NCBI RefSeq assembly: GCF_000024865.1
Contig: NC_013595.1
Span: 372,001 to 436,000 of the forward strand
Length of the DNA stretch: 64,000 nucleotides
Source: Streptosporangium roseum DSM 43021
GTDB taxonomy: Bacteria; Actinomycetota; Actinomycetes; Streptosporangiales; Streptosporangiaceae
Direction of reading: 5' to 3'
Under the pieces are notes generated by a model. The model ran no database searches, was not told the origin of the DNA, and was given only the letters and a program-made list of their open reading frames with translations. Positions 44,943-53,847 of the stretch are shown here, piece by piece (positions within the stretch are counted from its first letter, which is position 1; every line of letters begins with the position of its first letter). Both the position numbers and the translations under genes were made by a program.

Positions 44943-46220
44943 GTGAGCTTTTCGGCCCTGAACCTCGACGAGCTGACCGCGCAGCGCGATCGCGCCCTGC
45001 GCGACTACGAGGCGCTCGTCCAGCGAGGACTCTCCCTCGACCTCACCCGGGGCAAGCCGTCGGGCAGGCAGCTCGACCTGGCCTCCGCCCTGCTGGCCCT
45101 TCCCGGCGGGCACACCGCCGCGGACGGCACCGACTGCCGTAACTACGGGGGGCTGCAGGGCCTCCCCGAGATCCGGGAGATGTTCGGCGGCCTGCTGCAG
45201 GTGCCCGCCGGTCAGCTGATCGCCGCGGGCAACTCCAGCCTCTCGCTGATGCACGACTCCATCGTCCACGCCCTGCTCGGCCGGGTGCCGGGCGCCGAGC
45301 GCCGGTGGGTGGAGGAGCCGCGGATCGCGTTCCTGTGCCCGGTCCCCGGCTACGACCGCCACTTCGCCCTGTGCGAGCGGTTCGGCATCGAGCTCATCGC
45401 CGTGCCGATGACCGCCGAGGGCCCCGACATGGACGTCGTGGAGCGGCTCGTGCTCGAAGACCCCCAGGTCAAGGGGATCTGGTGCGTGCCGAAGTACAGC
45501 AACCCCAGCGGTGTCTCCTACAGCGACGAGACGGTGCGCCGCCTGGCGGCCATGCCCGCCGCCGCGCCGGACTTCCGGATCTTCTGGGACAACGCCTACG
45601 CCGTGCACCACCTCACGGACACGCCGGTGGAGATCGCCGACCTGCTGGCACTGTGCGCGGAGAGCGGCAACCCCGACCGCGCCTTCGTCTTCGGCTCCAC
45701 CTCGAAGATCACCTTCAGCGGCGGCGGCGTCGCCTTCTTCGGCTCGTCCCCGGCCAACGTGGCCTGGCTGCTCGGGCACATGGCCAAGGGGACCATCGGC
45801 CCCGACAAGATCAACCAGCTCCGCCACGTGGAGTTCCTCCGCGACGAGGACGGCGTCCTGGAGCACATGCGCCGCCACCGGGAGCTGATCCGGCCGAAGT
45901 TCGACGCGGTGGACCTGATCCTCACCAAGGAGCTGGGCGGCACCGGCCTGGCGTCCTGGTCCAACCCCGCGGGCGGCTACTTCATCGGTCTCGACGTGCT
46001 GGAGGGCTGTGCGCGCCAGGTGGTGAGCCGGGCCGCGGAGGCGGGCATCGCGCTGACCCCCGCGGGCGCCACCCACCCGTACGGCGACGACCCCCGTGAC
46101 AGCACCATCCGCATCGCGCCCACCTACCCGGAGCTGGACGAGGTGGAGCTCGCCATCGCCGGTCTGGCCGTCTGCGTGCGTCTCGTCGGGACCGAGAAGC
46201 TGCTGGAGCAGGCCCGATAG
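44943..46220 (+). CDS. AspT-type aspartate aminotransferase (Aminotran_MocR family)
   Basis: A 425-residue PLP enzyme that resembles the Corynebacterium AspT group, converting aspartate and 2-oxoglutarate to oxaloacetate and glutamate. Seen: LDLTRGKPSGRQLDLA near the N-terminus, the cofactor segment NSSLSLMHDSIVHALLG, CVPKYSNPSGVSYSDETV, IFWDNAYAVHHL with the pyridine-N Asp, and the Schiff-base Lys in FGSTSKITFSGGGVAFFG. STIRIAPTYP holds the C-terminal carboxylate-binding Arg. GTG 44943 has AAGGA at normal spacing. A strong hairpin follows the gene. Confidence 0.88.
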   Translation: MSFSALNLDELTAQRDRALRDYEALVQRGLSLDLTRGKPSGRQLDLASALLALPGGHTAADGTDCRNYGGLQGLPEIREMFGGLLQVPAGQLIAAGNSSLSLMHDSIVHALLGRVPGAERRWVEEPRIAFLCPVPGYDRHFALCERFGIELIAVPMTAEGPDMDVVERLVLEDPQVKGIWCVPKYSNPSGVSYSDETVRRLAAMPAAAPDFRIFWDNAYAVHHLTDTPVEIADLLALCAESGNPDRAFVFGSTSKITFSGGGVAFFGSSPANVAWLLGHMAKGTIGPDKINQLRHVEFLRDEDGVLEHMRRHRELIRPKFDAVDLILTKELGGTGLASWSNPAGGYFIGLDVLEGCARQVVSRAAEAGIALTPAGATHPYGDDPRDSTIRIAPTYPELDEVELAIAGLAVCVRLVGTEKLLEQAR

Positions 46221-46228
46221 CCAGGTGA

Positions 46229-46260
46229 CCGGGCCGCCGCCGGTGACGGCGGCGGCCCGG
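46229..46260 (+). terminator. Hairpin after the AspT-like gene
   Basis: A perfect 14-bp GC stem (46229-46242 with 46247-46260) with GTGA loop starts 9 bases after the stop codon. Confidence 0.7.
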
Positions 46261-46441
46261 ATCCGGACAGGTGGCCCAGTCGATCCGTTGGGTTTTGGCT
46301 CTTATAGGGGGACCGGCCCGCTTCCTAGGGTGTGAGCTGCACAGCGGGGTGTGAGCCGTACGGCGCTCACGGCGGCGAGGAGCGGGACGCGGTGACCGGC
46401 GTCCGCATCACCCGGCTCAGCGGTGATGACCAAGGAGCCAC

Positions 46442-47701
46442 ATGTCCAGCAGGATCCTCCCGCCCTCCGGCCCGCCACGGGTTCTCGCCCTGGCGCAGCT
46501 GACCAACGCCTTCGGCGACGGCGCGTACTACGTCTGCTCGGCGCTGTACTTCACCCGGATCGTGGGGCTCTCCCCGACCCAGGTCGGCTTCGCCCTGACT
46601 CTCGGCTGGGCCCTCGGGTCCGTGGCGGGGGTCCCGCTCGGGCATCTCGCCGACCGCTGGGGCGCCCGGGGCGCGGCCGCGCTGCTGGCCGTCGCGACCG
46701 GCGTGGCGGCCGGCTCGTTCCTGTTCGTCACGTCCTTCGCCCTGTTCGTCCTGGCCGCCTGCCTCTACACCTGCTGCCAGTGCGGGCTCGGGGCCGCCCG
46801 GCAGGCGCTGCTCGCCGGGCTGGTGGACAAGGCGCGGCGGACCGAGGTCCGGGCCCACCTGCAGGCGACGGTGAACGCGGGGCTGGCGATCGGCGCGGCG
46901 CTCGGCGGGCTGGCCCTGCACCTCGACACCCGGCAGGCGTATCTGGCGGTCTTCGCGATGGACGCCCTGAGCTTCCTGGCCTCCGCCCTGGTGCTGCTCC
47001 GGCTCCCGGCCGTGCCGCCCTCGCCCCCCGCCCCGGCCGGTGAGCCGGTCCTGGCGGTGCTCCGGGACAGGCCCTATGCCCTGATCTCCCTCCTCAACAT
47101 GATCATGCTGCTCCACATGCCCCTCCTCAGCCTGGTGATCCCGCTGTGGATCGTCCAGCGGACCGAGGCGCCGAGCTGGACGGTCTCGGCGCTGCTGGTG
47201 CTCAACACGCTGAGCGTGGTGCTCTTCCAGGTGCGGGTGGCCCGGCGGGTGACCGGCCTGGGCACCGCCTCCCGGTCCGTACGGCAGGCGGGCCTGGTGA
47301 TGCTCGCCTCGTGCGCGGTGTTCGCGCTGTCGGCGGCCGGATCCTCGGCATGGGCCGCCGGAGCCGCCCTGCTCGTGGCCGCCTGCCTGCAGGTGCTCGG
47401 CGAGATGATGCATGCCTCCGGTGCCTGGGAGGTCGGGTTCGACCTGGCCCCGCAGGACAGGCAGGGCCAGTACCAGGGTTTCTTCGGCGCGGGCACGGCG
47501 GTCGCGAGGATGCTCGGTCCCCTGCTGCTCACCACATTGATCATCACCTGGGGTCCGCCGGGCTGGCTCCTGCTGGGCGGCCTGTTCCTGCTGGCCGGCT
47601 CCGCCATGGGGCCGGCCGTACGCTGGGCGGAACGGACCCGGGCGGCGGGTTCGCCGAGACCCGCGGTGGCACCTCCGCTTCCACAAGAATCAGCCTCTTG
47701 A
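46442..47701 (+). CDS. MFS efflux-type transporter
   Basis: A 419-residue MFS protein of the DHA/MdfA-like or Enterobactin-exporter-like type. Twelve helices can be drawn. The helix 2-3 motif is GVPLGHLADRWGARGAAAL, and ARQALLAGLVDKARRTEVRA after helix 4 is typical of antibiotic/siderophore exporters of this group. AQLTNAFGDGAYYVCSALYF starts the first helix. ATG 46442 has AAGGAG seven bases upstream. It overlaps no neighbour; the DJ-1/PfpI gene begins 96 bp downstream in the same direction, so co-transcription is possible. Confidence 0.85.
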   Translation: MSSRILPPSGPPRVLALAQLTNAFGDGAYYVCSALYFTRIVGLSPTQVGFALTLGWALGSVAGVPLGHLADRWGARGAAALLAVATGVAAGSFLFVTSFALFVLAACLYTCCQCGLGAARQALLAGLVDKARRTEVRAHLQATVNAGLAIGAALGGLALHLDTRQAYLAVFAMDALSFLASALVLLRLPAVPPSPPAPAGEPVLAVLRDRPYALISLLNMIMLLHMPLLSLVIPLWIVQRTEAPSWTVSALLVLNTLSVVLFQVRVARRVTGLGTASRSVRQAGLVMLASCAVFALSAAGSSAWAAGAALLVAACLQVLGEMMHASGAWEVGFDLAPQDRQGQYQGFFGAGTAVARMLGPLLLTTLIITWGPPGWLLLGGLFLLAGSAMGPAVRWAERTRAAGSPRPAVAPPLPQESAS

Positions 47702-47797
47702 AAGAGGGAATGAGATTCCTCATGGCCGGGGGGCTGGAGAAATGAGTGGCAGTCCGCCCGGAAAAGCGTATTCACGCACCAAGCGGGGATCAAAATC

Positions 47798-48502
47798 ATG
47801 GCCGCAACGAAGAAAATCCTGGTCATCGTCACCAACGTCGGCGAGTACGAGAAAGTCGGCATGAGGACAGGACTGTGGCTCGGGGAGTTGACGCACTTCT
47901 GGGACGTCGCCGAGCAGGCGGGGATCCCCATGGACATCGCGAGCCCGCTCGGCGGGAAGATCCCGCTCGACCCGGAGAGCCTCTCCCACGAGGTCCTGGC
48001 GGAGCTGGGCACCGAGAAGCGCTACAGGGACAGAAAGTTCATGGACCTTCTCGAAGACACCAAGAAGATCTCGGAGGTGAATCTCGAAGACTACGACGCC
48101 ATCTATCTCACCGGAGGGCACGGGGTCATGTTCGACTTCCCGCAGAGTCGCGACCTGGAAGATCTCATGGCCGGATTTTACGAGTCGGACAGAATCGTAT
48201 CGACCGTCTGCCACGGCGGGACCGGCCTTCTCAACGTGACACTCGGAAATGGAGATCCCCTGGTAAAGGGGAAACGGGTCACCGGATTCTCCTGGCCCGA
48301 GGAGGAGCTGGCGGACAGGGCGGACGCCGTCCCCTACAACCTGCAGGAGGAGCTGCAGAAGCTCGGGGCCGACTACCGCATGGCCGACCGGCCGTTCGAG
48401 CCGTATGTGGTCGAGGACGGGCGTCTGATCACGGGACAGAACCCGGGCAGCGCCAGGGGCGTCGCCGAGGCGGTCGTCCGGAGGTTGACCGCGGTGGCGT
48501 AG
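47798..48502 (+). CDS. DJ-1/PfpI family protein (Hsp31-like)
   Basis: A 234-residue class I glutamine-amidotransferase-like protein. The nucleophile elbow reads STVCHGGTGLLNV with the reactive Cys followed by His, the upstream Glu is in VGEYEK-like context (GEYEKVGMRTG) and IYLTGGHGVMFDF precedes the core, as in Hsp31/YajL-type glyoxalase III or protein deglycase enzymes. LITGQNPGSARGVAEAVV is the conserved C-terminus. Codon use is slightly more AT-rich in the first third. The start ATG 47798 has only a weak upstream purine stretch. Probably a stress or detoxification enzyme. Confidence 0.87.
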   Translation: MAATKKILVIVTNVGEYEKVGMRTGLWLGELTHFWDVAEQAGIPMDIASPLGGKIPLDPESLSHEVLAELGTEKRYRDRKFMDLLEDTKKISEVNLEDYDAIYLTGGHGVMFDFPQSRDLEDLMAGFYESDRIVSTVCHGGTGLLNVTLGNGDPLVKGKRVTGFSWPEEELADRADAVPYNLQEELQKLGADYRMADRPFEPYVVEDGRLITGQNPGSARGVAEAVVRRLTAVA

Positions 48503-48691
48503 ACCAGGGGATCGGCACGCCCCTGGCCGGCGCCGCGGCGATCACGACGACGGCGGTTCGGCGAGGGGTGACCGGAGGTGCCGGGCGCGCCGGGCCCGGG
48601 GCGGACGGCGTTGCCGGAAAGCAGGTCTGACCTGCGGTCCGGCGCTCCGGCATGCGCGCCGGGGGGTCGGGGCGGCCGCCCCGTTCAGGCC

Positions 48692-48720
48692 TTGACAGGC
48701 CGGTTGGCTTCAGGTAGTCC
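48692..48720 (+). promoter_or_regulatory. Promoter of the fmd cluster
   Basis: TTGACA (48692-48697), 17-base spacer, TAGTCC (48715-48720), about 100 bases before the fmdB start. It is one of the few near-consensus -35 boxes in the window. The rest of the 316-bp gap 48503-48818 is GC-rich with nothing else recognisable. Confidence 0.55.
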
Positions 48721-48818
48721 GGAATTGTCGACCCGATCCGTCGCGGATCCGTGGTCCCGCCAGCCGGAGAGCCGGGCACGCATGGCTCCGTTCCCGGGCG
48801 GGCGGAGTGGAGGTGCCT

Positions 48819-49094
48819 ATGGCAACCTATGAATACCTTTGTCGGAATTGCGGACGGTTCGACGTCCGGCTGCCGATAGGGACCGCGCCGCTGTCTCATG
48901 ACTGCTCCACGTGCGGGCGCGGCGCCCCTCGGGTCTTCTCTCCGCCGGGCTTCTCCCGGGTGCATCCGGCGCTGTCCGCCGCACTCGATCGCGACGAGCG
49001 GAGCCGGGATGCGCCCGAGGTCGTCTCCGGCGTCCCCGGCCGGCGCCCTCCACGGCCGCCACACCCGGCCCTGGCGCGCCTGCCGCGCCCGTGA
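48819..49094 (+). CDS. fmdB: FmdB-family zinc ribbon protein
   Basis: A 91-residue protein with the FmdB/CxxC zinc ribbon: MATYEYLCRNCGRFDV supplies the first Cys pair and HDCSTCGRGAPRVF the second, followed by a disordered Arg/Pro-rich tail. FmdB was named as a regulatory protein in the Methylophilus formamide operon; its biochemical role is not settled. ATG 48819 has GGAGG six bases upstream; an upstream GTG at 48807 overlaps that site. It is the first gene of a three-gene amide cluster (FmdB, AmiS, FmdA). Confidence 0.82.
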   Translation: MATYEYLCRNCGRFDVRLPIGTAPLSHDCSTCGRGAPRVFSPPGFSRVHPALSAALDRDERSRDAPEVVSGVPGRRPPRPPHPALARLPRP

Positions 49095-49279
49095 GCGGCG
49101 GAATGCGGCACAACATGTCCACATACGTCCCCCCGGTGGCGCCTGGAGCTCGGTGAAGGCCGACATCCAGCCGCCTTCACGGCTGACACGGTCATGGGCA
49201 CGGTCGTGTCGCCGCATGGCGTAGACGGATCACGTTGCCCACCTTGAATTCCCATCACCGGCACTAGGGGGTGTCACGG

Positions 49280-49927
49280 ATGGGAGCAGTTGGACTGCTC
49301 TACGTCGGCGCGGTGCTCTTCATCAACGGGCTGATGCTCCTGGGGAAGGTCGACCCGCGGGCCGCGGGCATCTTCAACCTCTTCGTCGGAGCGCTGCAGG
49401 TGATCACGCCCATCGTGTTGATCATCACCGCCAACGGCAGGCCGGACGTGATCCTCGGTGCTTCGGGGATCTTCCTGTTCGGGTTCACCTACCTGTATGT
49501 GGGGATCGGCCTGCTCGGTGGGTTCGACACCACCGGAATCGGTTACTTCTCGCTGTTCGTGGCGATCATGGCGCTCGGCTACGCGTTCGCGAACTTCCAG
49601 GTTCTCAATGACAGGCCCTTCGCCGTCATCTGGCTCTACTGGGCGTTCCTGTGGCTGCTGTTCTTCCTGCTGCTGGGGTTGAAGCGCGATCACCTGACCA
49701 CTTACACGGGCTGGGTGACGGCGATCGAGGGATGGGTCACGGGGGCCATCCCGGCGTTCCTCATCCTCATCGGCTACTGGCAGCGCTGGAACCAGAACGT
49801 CATCGCGACCCTCCTGCTGGTGTTCGGCGTGGTGGTGTTCGGCGCGCTCTGGCCGCTGACGAGGAAGCGGGGGGCGCTCTCCAGCCGGGCGGGACCCGCC
49901 GGCGGTGAGACGATCACCGCCCACTAG
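49280..49927 (+). CDS. amiS: AmiS/UreI family amide (or urea) channel
   Basis: A 215-residue membrane protein of the AmiS/UreI family, proton-gated or passive channels for short-chain amides and urea. Six helices are visible, starting GLLYVGAVLFINGLMLLGKV, with the family's conserved YLYVGIGLLGGFD and LGYAFANFQVLND regions and a Trp-rich helix (FLWLLFFLLLGL). Next to a formamidase its cargo is probably formamide or acetamide. ATG 49280 is preceded by AGGGGGT; a GTG nine bases upstream is possible. Transcribed with fmdB and fmdA. Confidence 0.88.
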   Translation: MGAVGLLYVGAVLFINGLMLLGKVDPRAAGIFNLFVGALQVITPIVLIITANGRPDVILGASGIFLFGFTYLYVGIGLLGGFDTTGIGYFSLFVAIMALGYAFANFQVLNDRPFAVIWLYWAFLWLLFFLLLGLKRDHLTTYTGWVTAIEGWVTGAIPAFLILIGYWQRWNQNVIATLLLVFGVVVFGALWPLTRKRGALSSRAGPAGGETITAH

Positions 49928-50026
49928 CCCGCGAACCGTTCCCGGCGAGGGCCGGTGCCGAGGAGGAGGTGATGCGACCCGCCGACGCCCGATCACCGCG
50001 TGTCCGATTCAAGAGGAGGAACCGTC

Positions 50027-51274
50027 ATGCCAGAAGTCGTGTTCAGCGTGGACCAGTCGAAGTCGATGCGTGACCAGGCCGTGCCGGGTCACAACCGATG
50101 GCATCCGGACATACCCGCGGTCGCCATGGTGCGACCTGGGGACGAGTTCCGCGTCGAATGCCGGGAATGGACCGACGCGCAGTTACACAACGACGACTCG
50201 GCCAACGACGTGCGAGACGTCGACCTCACCCTCGCGCACATGCTGAGCGGCCCGATCGGGGTGGAGGGGGCGGAGCCGGGAGACCTCCTGGTGGTCGACA
50301 TCCTCGATCTCGGTCCGGTACCCCAGCAGACCGGCGACGCGCCGGGACAGGGCTGGGGCTACACCGGGGTGTTCGCCAAGGTGAACGGTGGCGGCTTCCT
50401 GACCGACTACTTCCCGGACGCCTACAAGGCGATCTGGGATTTCCATGGCATATACGCGACATCTCGCCACCTGCCCGGCATCCGGTATGCCGGCATCACC
50501 CACCCCGGGCTGTTCGGCACGGCGCCGTCGGCGGAGCTGCTGGCCAGCTGGAACCAGCGCGAGCAGGCTCTCATCGACACCGACCCCGACCGGGTCCCGG
50601 CCCTGGGCCTGCCGCCGCTGCGCGACAACGCCCTCGCCGGAACGGCGACCGGTGACGTGGCCGACCGGATCGCCAGGGAGGGGGCCCGCACCGTTCCCGC
50701 ACGGGAGAACGGCGGCAACCACGACATCAAGAACTTCACGCGCGGGGCACGCGTCTTCTACCCCGTCCACGTGAAGGACGCCAAGCTCTCGGGAGGGGAC
50801 CTGCACTTCAGCCAGGGCGACGGCGAGATCACCTTCTGCGGGGCGATCGAGATGGGGGGCTTCATCGATTTCCACGTGGACCTCATCAAGGGGGGCATGG
50901 AGAAGTACGGCGTCACCACCAATCCGATCTTCATGCCCGGCAACGTCGAGCCGCGGTACTCCGAGTTCATGTCGTTCATCGGCATCTCGGTCGACCACGA
51001 CACGAACACGAACTACTACCTCGACGCGACGGTGGCCTACCGCCGAGCCTGCCTCAACGCCATCGAATACCTCAAGAAGTGGGGCTACACGGGCGAGCAG
51101 GCCTACCTGCTCCTCGGGTCGGCGCCCATCGAGGGCCGGATCAGCGGCATCGTCGACATCCCCAACGCCTGCTGCTCGCTCTACCTGCCCACCGAGATCT
51201 TCGACTTCGACGTGCGCCCGAACGCGGAGGGCCCCGTCAAGAAGGACAGGGGGCAGTGCGCGGTGACGTCCTGA
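50027..51274 (+). CDS. fmdA: Formamidase
   Basis: A 415-residue enzyme of the acetamidase/formamidase (FmdA_AmdA) family that hydrolyses formamide, and often acetamide, to ammonia and the acid. Length and sequence match Methylophilus FmdA closely: HNRWHPDIPAVAMVRPGDEF, GPVPQQTGDAPGQGWGYTG, HPGLFGTAPSAELLA, ENGGNHDIKNFTRGARVFYP, LHFSQGDGEITFCGAIEMGG and VDIPNACCSLYLPTEIFDFD. The His and Asp residues in NHD and HFSQGDGE probably form the metal or catalytic site. ATG 50027 has AGAGGAGGA at ideal spacing. Last gene of the fmd cluster, followed by a terminator. Confidence 0.95.
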   Translation: MPEVVFSVDQSKSMRDQAVPGHNRWHPDIPAVAMVRPGDEFRVECREWTDAQLHNDDSANDVRDVDLTLAHMLSGPIGVEGAEPGDLLVVDILDLGPVPQQTGDAPGQGWGYTGVFAKVNGGGFLTDYFPDAYKAIWDFHGIYATSRHLPGIRYAGITHPGLFGTAPSAELLASWNQREQALIDTDPDRVPALGLPPLRDNALAGTATGDVADRIAREGARTVPARENGGNHDIKNFTRGARVFYPVHVKDAKLSGGDLHFSQGDGEITFCGAIEMGGFIDFHVDLIKGGMEKYGVTTNPIFMPGNVEPRYSEFMSFIGISVDHDTNTNYYLDATVAYRRACLNAIEYLKKWGYTGEQAYLLLGSAPIEGRISGIVDIPNACCSLYLPTEIFDFDVRPNAEGPVKKDRGQCAVTS

Positions 51275-51387
51275 CCGGCGGGACGTAGCGGGGTGTGACG
51301 TCCCGGAGGCCGTGGCCGTCCCCGAGCCCGCGGTCCCGGGACCACCTCGCCGCCGCCCCCGTGGCCTCGGCCCAACCGGGATTCATC

Positions 51388-51414
51388 GGCCCACCTCCCG
51401 GCGGGAGGTGGGCC
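51388..51414 (+). terminator. Terminator of the fmd cluster
   Basis: A perfect 12-bp stem (51388-51399 with 51403-51414) with a three-base loop, followed by TTTC. Confidence 0.8.
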
Positions 51415-51458
51415 TTTCGGCTGTCTTGGCTGTCGGAAGGGGGCGCCGGCGGCGGGGG

Positions 51459-51489
51459 TTGACCTCAAGTTAAGTTGAGGTCTTAGTGT
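51459..51489 (+). promoter_or_regulatory. SoxR/MerR-type promoter-operator with 19-bp spacer
   Basis: TTGACC (51459-51464), 19 bases, TAGTGT (51484-51489). The spacer holds CCTCAAGTTAAGTTGAGG (51463-51480), differing at one central base from the E. coli soxS box. A 19-bp spacer is the hallmark of promoters activated by MerR-family proteins. The ~215 bases from here to ATG 51705 hold no other gene I can support. Confidence 0.75.
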
Positions 51490-51704
51490 CCTCTCAGGAC
51501 GCCGTCCGGAACGTCGGCGGCGCCGTGGATCCCCAGCGGGCCTCCCACGGCGGAGCAGGGCGTGATCGCGGCGACCGTGGCGATCGCTACGGCCATCCGG
51601 TCTGATCCGCCGTGTCCACGGAGACGGTCCGCGGACACGGCGGGATTCTGTCGGTGCTCCGTGGGATCGTCGGAAACCATCCCCCAGACCTCGGAGACAA
51701 CGCG

Positions 51705-53588
51705 ATGGACATGGAAGTTACCGCGTGGACATCGCTCTACCACGCGATGAACGCGCAGGAGGAGCGGCGGCCGTTCTCCATGGCCGCGCTGCGGCGCATC
51801 GCCGTGTTCGCCCGGCCCCACCGCCGCCTGCTGATCTGGTTCCTGCTGCTCAGCGTCGTGACGGCGGCGCTGGCGGTCGCGACCCCCGTGCTCGCCGGCC
51901 AGGTCATCAACGCCATAGACCAGGGCGCGGCGGTGGACGTCGTCGTCGGGCTCGCGGCGCTCATCGCCGTCATCGCGGTGGCGGAGGCCGGGCTCGGGCT
52001 GGTGACGCGGTGGCTGTCGGCGAGCATCGGTGAGGGCCTGATCCTCGCCCTGCGCGCCGCGGTCTTCGACCACGTGCAGCGCATGCCGATCGCCTTCTTC
52101 ACCCGCACCCGCACCGGCGCGCTGGTCAGCAGGCTGAACAACGACGTCATCGGCGCGCAGCGGGCCTTCAGCGACACCCTCTCCGGCGTGGTCGGCAATC
52201 TCGTGACGCTCGTGCTCACGCTCGTCGTGATGATCGGGACCTCCTGGCAGATCACCCTGCTCGCCCTGGTGCTGCTGCCGGTGTTCGTCCTGCCCGCGCG
52301 GCGGATGGGCACCCGGCTGGCACGGCTCGAACGCGAGTCGGCCAACCACAACGCGGCGATGAGCACGCAGATGACGGAGCGGTTCTCCGCGCCCGGGGCG
52401 ACGCTGGTGAAGCTCTTCGGCCGGCCCGCCGACGAGTCGGCCGAGTTCTTCACGCGGGCCCGGCGGGTGCGCGACATCGGGGTGCGCACGGCGATGGTGC
52501 AGTCGGTGTTCGTCACCGCGCTGATGCTGGTCTCGGCCCTCGCCCTCGCCGTCGTCTACGGTCTCGGCGGCTTCTACGCGTTGCGGGGGCAGCTGGAGCC
52601 GGGCGCCGTCGTCGCGATGGCGCTGCTGCTCACCCGCCTCTACGCGCCGCTGACCGCCCTGGCCAGTGCGCGGGTGGAGATGATGAGCGCGCTGGTGAGC
52701 TTCGAGAGGGTCTTCGAGGTGCTGGATCTCAAGCCGCTGATCACCGAGAAGCCGGACGCCCGGCGGGTGCCCGAGGGGCCGGTGTCGGTGGAGTTCGACG
52801 CGGTGCGGTTCGGCTACCCGTCGGCTGACAAGGTGTCGCTCGCGTCGCTGGAGGAGGTCGCGACCCTTGACACGCGCGGCGGCGTCGAGGTGCTGCACGG
52901 GGTGTCGTTCCGCGCCGAGCCGGGGCGGATGGTGGCGCTGGTGGGGTCGTCGGGCGCGGGGAAGTCGACGATCGCGCAGCTGGTCACGAGGCTCTACGAC
53001 GCCGATGAGGGTGCCGTGCGCCTGTCCGGTGTGGACGTCCGGGACCTGTCGGCCGACTCGATCCGCGAGACGCTCGGGATGGTGACGCAGGACGGGCACC
53101 TGTTCCACGAGTCGATCCGCGCGAACCTGCTGCTGGCCCGGCCGGAAGCGCCGGAGGAGGAGCTGTGGGAGGTGCTGCGCCGCGCCCGGCTCGCCGACCT
53201 CGTCGAGGCGCTGCCCGACGGCCTGGACACCGTCGTCGGCGAACGCGGATACCGGCTCTCCGGCGGCGAGCGCCAGCGGTTGACGATCGCGCGGCTGCTG
53301 CTGGCGCGCCCCAGGGTGGTGATCCTCGACGAGGCCACCGCTCACCTGGACTCCACCTCGGAGGCTGCGGTGCAGGAGGCGCTGGGCGAGGCGCTGGCCG
53401 GGCGGACCTCGGTGGTGATCGCGCACCGGCTCTCCACCGTCCGGGCCGCGGATCTCATCCTCGTGATCGAGGACGGGCGGATCGTGGAGCGCGGCACGCA
53501 CACCGACCTCCTCGCCGCCGGTGGCCGTTACGAGGAGCTCTACCGGACCCAGTTCGACCAGCCGTCCGTCAGGGAGGCGGTCCACTGA
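51705..53588 (+). CDS. ABC exporter, fused permease and ATPase, multidrug type
   Basis: A 627-residue half-transporter. Six helices (~35-330) with the loop motif RMPIAFFTRTRTGALVSRLN, then the ATPase: Walker A ALVGSSGAGKST, Q-loop MVTQDGHLFHESI, signature YRLSGGERQRLTIARLL, Walker B VVILDEATAHLD and switch His VVIAHRLSTVRAAD. It is similar to MsbA/LmrA-like drug exporters. A short insertion (ADKVSLASLEEVATLDTRGG) between ATPase strands is unusual. ATG 51705 has GGAG eight bases upstream. A SoxR/MerR-type promoter ~215 bases upstream suggests induction by redox-active compounds or xenobiotics. Confidence 0.9.
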   Translation: MDMEVTAWTSLYHAMNAQEERRPFSMAALRRIAVFARPHRRLLIWFLLLSVVTAALAVATPVLAGQVINAIDQGAAVDVVVGLAALIAVIAVAEAGLGLVTRWLSASIGEGLILALRAAVFDHVQRMPIAFFTRTRTGALVSRLNNDVIGAQRAFSDTLSGVVGNLVTLVLTLVVMIGTSWQITLLALVLLPVFVLPARRMGTRLARLERESANHNAAMSTQMTERFSAPGATLVKLFGRPADESAEFFTRARRVRDIGVRTAMVQSVFVTALMLVSALALAVVYGLGGFYALRGQLEPGAVVAMALLLTRLYAPLTALASARVEMMSALVSFERVFEVLDLKPLITEKPDARRVPEGPVSVEFDAVRFGYPSADKVSLASLEEVATLDTRGGVEVLHGVSFRAEPGRMVALVGSSGAGKSTIAQLVTRLYDADEGAVRLSGVDVRDLSADSIRETLGMVTQDGHLFHESIRANLLLARPEAPEEELWEVLRRARLADLVEALPDGLDTVVGERGYRLSGGERQRLTIARLLLARPRVVILDEATAHLDSTSEAAVQEALGEALAGRTSVVIAHRLSTVRAADLILVIEDGRIVERGTHTDLLAAGGRYEELYRTQFDQPSVREAVH

Positions 53589-53791
53589 CCGGTCCGCCGA
53601 GCCGCCGGGGAAGGGCCGGGTGGCCCGATGACGGCGGGCCGGGCGTCCAGGGGAGGTGCCGCCGGCGGGCCGGTTGCCGGGGCTGGAGACACGGGGTGCC
53701 GCCCGCCGAGCCGCCGCCGGCCGAGCCGCCGCCGAGCCGGGCGTCGGCGGACGCGTCGCCCGCCCGAGCCGCCGACGGGCCGGTTTCCGGG

Positions 53792-53827
53792 CCCCGCGCC
53801 CCGCGCCCCGGGGCGCGGGGCGCGGGG
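53792..53827. terminator. GC-rich hairpin between convergent ABC and rhaB genes
   Basis: Arms 53792-53809 and 53810-53827 are perfect 18-bp reverse complements built from CCCCGCG repeats. The adjoining 53680-53790 is low-complexity gccgccgag sequence without a gene. Confidence 0.6.
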
Positions 53828-53847
53828 CGCGGGGAGGGGCGGGTCGT

